From Alphaproteobacteria bacterium (GTDB lineage Bacteria; Pseudomonadota; Alphaproteobacteria; UBA6615), in assembly GCA_013003285.1 (NCBI GenBank), contig JABDJY010000028.1, forward strand, positions 1-6,781: a DNA stretch of 6,781 nt, given 5' to 3'. The notes under the pieces are model-generated. The model was not told the DNA's origin, searched no databases, and saw nothing but the letters and a program-made list of their open reading frames with translations. Made by a program: the position numbers and the translations under genes. Each line of letters begins with the position of its first letter. Position 1 is the first letter of the stretch. Shown one piece after another: positions 4,420-6,781 of the stretch.

Positions 4420-6060
4420 CTAATAATCCATGCCGCCCATGCCACTCATGTCGGGCATGCCCTGCGCCGAATTTTTCTTCTCCGGCTTCTCGGCAACCAT
4501 GGCTTCCGTGGTGATCAACAAACCGGCCACCGAACTGGCATCTTGCAATGCAGTTCGCACAACCTTCGCCGGATCGATGATGCCGGCCTTGACCATGTCA
4601 ATATATACGCCTTCCTGAGCGTCATAGCCGAACGTGCCGCTTTTCTGCTCGAGCAGTTTGCCGGCAACAACGGCGCCGTCAGCGCCCGAGTTCTCGACGA
4701 TCTGACGCGCCGGCGCCGCGATCGCCTTGCGGACGATGTTGATGCCGACCTGCTGGTCGTCATTTTCGCCTTTCAGCTTGTCGAGGGCTCGTGTGGCGTA
4801 CAAAAGAGCCACGCCGCCGCCCGGTACGATGCCTTCTTCGACAGCGGCGCGGGTTGCGTTCATGGCGTCTTCGACGCGGTCCTTCTTCTCTTTCACTTCG
4901 ATCTCGGTGGCGCCGCCGACCCGGATGATCGCGATACCGCCGGCCAATTTGGCCAGACGTTCCTGCAACTTCTCCTTGTCATAATCCGACGTGGTCTCCT
5001 CGACCTGGGCGCGGATCTGGTTACAACGGCCAAGAATGTCGGCCTTCGAACCCGCACCGTCGATGATAGTGGTCTCTTCCTTGGTGATGGAAACGCGCTT
5101 CGAAGTGCCGAGCATGTCGAGGGTGACATTCTCGAGCTTGATGCCGAGATCTTCGGAAATCACCTGACCACCAGTGAGGATGGCGATGTCTTCAAGCATG
5201 GCCTTTCGACGATCGCCAAAGCCAGGCGCTTTAACGGCGGCGACTTTCAGTCCACCGCGTAGTTTGTTGACCACCAAGGTGGCCAGCGCTTCGCCTTCGA
5301 TGTCTTCAGAGATAATCAAAAGAGGGCGCGTCGATTGCGCCACCGCCTCGAGTACCGGCAGCATTGGCTGTAGGTTCGACAGCTTCTTCTCGTGGAGAAG
5401 AATATAGGGGTTCTCCATCTCGCAGATCATCTTGTCGGCGTTGGTGATAAAGTACGGCGACAAATAACCGCGGTCGAACTGCATGCCCTCGACCACTTCA
5501 AGTTCAGTCGCCAAAGTCTTGGCTTCCTCAACTGTAATGACACCCTCATTTCCAACCTTCTGCATGGCATCAGCAATGATTTTGCCCACTTCGAGATCGC
5601 CGTTCGATGCGATGGCGCCAACCTGCGAGATTTCCTCGTTGGTCTTGATCTTCTTGGCGCTCTTCTCGATTTCGGCAACCACCGCTGAGACAGCTAGGTC
5701 AATGCCGCGCTTAAGATCCATCGGGTTCATACCGGCGGCCACCGCACGCGAACCTTCGCGAACGATCGCCTGGGCTAGCACGGTCGCCGTGGTGGTGCCG
5801 TCGCCGGCTAGGTCGTTGGTCTTGGACGCAACTTCCTTGATCATCTGCGCACCCATATTCTCGAACTTGTCGTCGAGCTCGATTTCCTTGGCGACGGTGA
5901 CGCCGTCCTTGGTGATGCGCGGGGCGCCGAACGACTTATCGAGGATGACGTTGCGGCCCTTCGGACCCAGCGTCACTTTAACGGCGTCGGCGAGCGTATC
6001 GACACCTTTCAGCAGCTTATCGCGTGCCGAGGTACCGAATTTGACTTCTTTTGCAGCCAT
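4420..6060 (-). CDS. groEL: Chaperonin GroEL (60 kDa, Cpn60)
   Basis: ATP-driven protein-folding chaperonin subunit, cytoplasmic, acting as a double heptameric ring capped by GroES. Its 546 residues match the family length and align without gaps to E. coli GroEL through the N-terminal region. Visible landmarks: VTLGPKGRNV in the equatorial domain (about 29-38), KDGV with D52, the ATP-site DGTTTAT starting at D87, the apical region with GGLKVAAVKAPGFGDRRK (about 268-285), the VEDA aspartate (D398 region), VEEG and PGGGVALL of the second equatorial part. The C-terminal tail is short and ends MPDMSGMGGMDY, a reduced GGM tail with an unusual final DY. AGGA lies about eleven bases before the ATG. 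It follows groES by 43 bp in one operon under CIRCE control and ends in a strong terminator. Rhizobia often carry several groEL copies, so this may be one paralog; the window cannot say. Confidence 0.99.
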   Translation of the reverse strand: MAAKEVKFGTSARDKLLKGVDTLADAVKVTLGPKGRNVILDKSFGAPRITKDGVTVAKEIELDDKFENMGAQMIKEVASKTNDLAGDGTTTATVLAQAIVREGSRAVAAGMNPMDLKRGIDLAVSAVVAEIEKSAKKIKTNEEISQVGAIASNGDLEVGKIIADAMQKVGNEGVITVEEAKTLATELEVVEGMQFDRGYLSPYFITNADKMICEMENPYILLHEKKLSNLQPMLPVLEAVAQSTRPLLIISEDIEGEALATLVVNKLRGGLKVAAVKAPGFGDRRKAMLEDIAILTGGQVISEDLGIKLENVTLDMLGTSKRVSITKEETTIIDGAGSKADILGRCNQIRAQVEETTSDYDKEKLQERLAKLAGGIAIIRVGGATEIEVKEKKDRVEDAMNATRAAVEEGIVPGGGVALLYATRALDKLKGENDDQQVGINIVRKAIAAPARQIVENSGADGAVVAGKLLEQKSGTFGYDAQEGVYIDMVKAGIIDPAKVVRTALQDASSVAGLLITTEAMVAEKPEKKNSAQGMPDMSGMGGMDY

Positions 6061-6103
6061 AATTCAAATATTCCTGAGTTAGCTATCGTTAATTGGATAT
6101 GCT

Positions 6104-6421
6104 TTAAGCGGCCTTCTTCTGCGCGCTTTTCTTGGCCTCGATGACGCCCATGATGTCGGTCTCCTTCATAATCAGGAGCTCCTCTCCATCGATCGACACT
6201 TCAGTGCCCGACCATTTGCCAAACAGCACCCGGTCGCCAGCCTTGACGTCCATCGGCGTGACACTGCCGTCTTCTGCGCGGGCGTCAGACCCGACGGCGA
6301 CGACTTCGCCTTCCGAAGGCTTTTCCTGAGCCGTGTCGGGGATAATGATTCCACCAGCGGACTTTTCATCGGAATCGACGCGGCGGACCACGACCCGATC
6401 GTGTAACGGACGGAAACTCAT
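6104..6421 (-). CDS. groES: Co-chaperonin GroES (10 kDa, Cpn10)
   Basis: Heptameric lid that binds GroEL in the presence of ATP and encloses the folding chamber. 105 residues, as usual for alphaproteobacterial GroES. Landmarks: FRPLHDRVVVRR at the N terminus, the mobile loop EKSAGGIIIPDTAQEKP (residues about 19-35) with the GGIIIP GroEL-contact segment, GEVVAVG, KAGDRVLFGKWSGTEV, and LLIMKETDIMGVIE near the end, followed by a Lys/Ala tail. The start is fixed by AGAGGA seven bases upstream (plus-strand 6429-6434). First gene of the operon, 43 bp before groEL, with the CIRCE operator 49 bp upstream of its ATG. Confidence 0.99.
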   Translation of the reverse strand: MSFRPLHDRVVVRRVDSDEKSAGGIIIPDTAQEKPSEGEVVAVGSDARAEDGSVTPMDVKAGDRVLFGKWSGTEVSIDGEELLIMKETDIMGVIEAKKSAQKKAA

Positions 6422-6470
6422 GTCTTGATCCTCTGTAAAATGAACAATTCCACGGCTTACGCGGCAATTG

Positions 6471-6497
6471 TTAGCACTCCGGGAGTAGGAGTGCTAA
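6471..6497 (-). promoter_or_regulatory. CIRCE operator (HrcA binding site)
   Basis: TTAGCACTC (6471-6479), nine bases, GAGTGCTAA (6489-6497): a perfect match to the CIRCE inverted repeat. In the established model the HrcA repressor binds CIRCE and is kept active by GroEL, so free chaperonin represses its own operon and heat or misfolded protein relieves it. Position ahead of groES supports that role. hrcA itself is not in this window. Confidence 0.97.
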
Positions 6498-6527
6498 ATA
6501 CGTGGTAGGCGCTTGCAGGTGTTACAA
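6498..6527 (-). promoter_or_regulatory. Candidate groES promoter
   Basis: On the minus strand TTGTAA (plus 6522-6527) is followed 18 bp later by ACGTAT (plus 6498-6503), abutting the CIRCE box, where HrcA would block transcription start. The -10 match is imperfect and the placement relies mainly on the position of CIRCE. A sigma32-type promoter is not clearly visible. Confidence 0.35.
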
Positions 6528-6733
6528 CTGCTTGGAGCCAAAATTGCTGTGTTTATTTTACGCGCTGCCAAGTTAGTGGGTGGAAACGCTTAGCATGTCG
6601 GATTATGGAGGCCGAGTAGCTTCCACTAATGGCATCTCGGTTTCCCCTTCGCCGACCCTCGAACACGTCCGAAAAGGGTCAAAAACGGCCGTCATCACCC
6701 ACGCCTGCTCACGGCAGGTTTACACCGGTGACC

Positions 6734-6781
6734 TCAACCGATCGATGCAACACAAGCGTTGAACCGTTCTGCCGGGGTTTC
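6734..6781 (-). mobile_element. C-terminal end of an integrase-core transposase, possibly IS30-like (partial)
   Basis: Read on the minus strand the last 48 bases give ETPAERFNACVASIG and a TGA stop (plus 6734-6736). TPAExFN-type endings are typical of the C-terminus of DDE integrase-core transposases, and a tail of the form FNACVAS is one I associate with IS30-family elements. That assignment is from memory of the family. The rest of the gene lies beyond the right edge, so I cannot tell whether the element is intact. Its left end should lie within about 100 bp of the stop, in 6640-6733, but no terminal repeat can be fixed without the other end. Confidence 0.5.

Noticed and set aside
4411..5262. 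Long plus-strand open frame opposite groEL (283 codons)
   Set aside because: Antisense shadow of a highly conserved groEL coding sequence; no ribosome binding site or known family.

Overview
The window looks like a piece of an alphaproteobacterial genome, most likely from a rhizobial lineage (Rhizobiales). The best evidence is a complete, typical alphaproteobacterial groES-groEL operon on the minus strand, preceded by a perfect CIRCE operator. Several small genes of general rhizobial character lie beside it. The assignment rests on recalled resemblance of GroEL/GroES and is not a database result. Loose gene packing, repeats and a transposase tail at the right edge suggest an accessory or island-like setting.

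Layout from left to right. Positions 1-120 and 2001-2119 are two direct copies of a mosaic repeat: 50 identical bp, about 28 unrelated bp, then about 41 bp that are 35/41 identical. They bracket a 486-residue, minus-strand coiled-coil protein gene (168-1628) that I cannot name. That gene carries two internal duplicated modules in mirrored order (A-B...B-A). Positions 1629-2000 and 2120-2443 hold no convincing gene. A good sigma70-like promoter (2444-2472) containing a 12-bp tandem repeat drives a small 71-residue protein (2511-2726, plus strand). It converges with a GNAT-type acetyltransferase (2934-3497, minus) across a spacer with two hairpins.

Further right, all on the minus strand, come a 136-residue hypothetical protein (3586-3996), a 69-residue hypothetical protein (4109-4318), a strong hairpin terminator (4366-4398), groEL (4420-6060) and groES (6104-6421). 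The CIRCE box is at 6471-6497. The last 48 bases (6734-6781) read as the C-terminal end of an integrase-core transposase, possibly IS30-like.

The only genes here with a secure joint function are groES and groEL: heat-shock chaperonin, HrcA/CIRCE-type control, terminator directly after groEL. The other genes are single or unrelated units. The least explained element is the repeat-flanked coiled-coil gene. It could be one member of a tandem array continuing beyond the left edge, but no known system can be assigned to it from the sequence.
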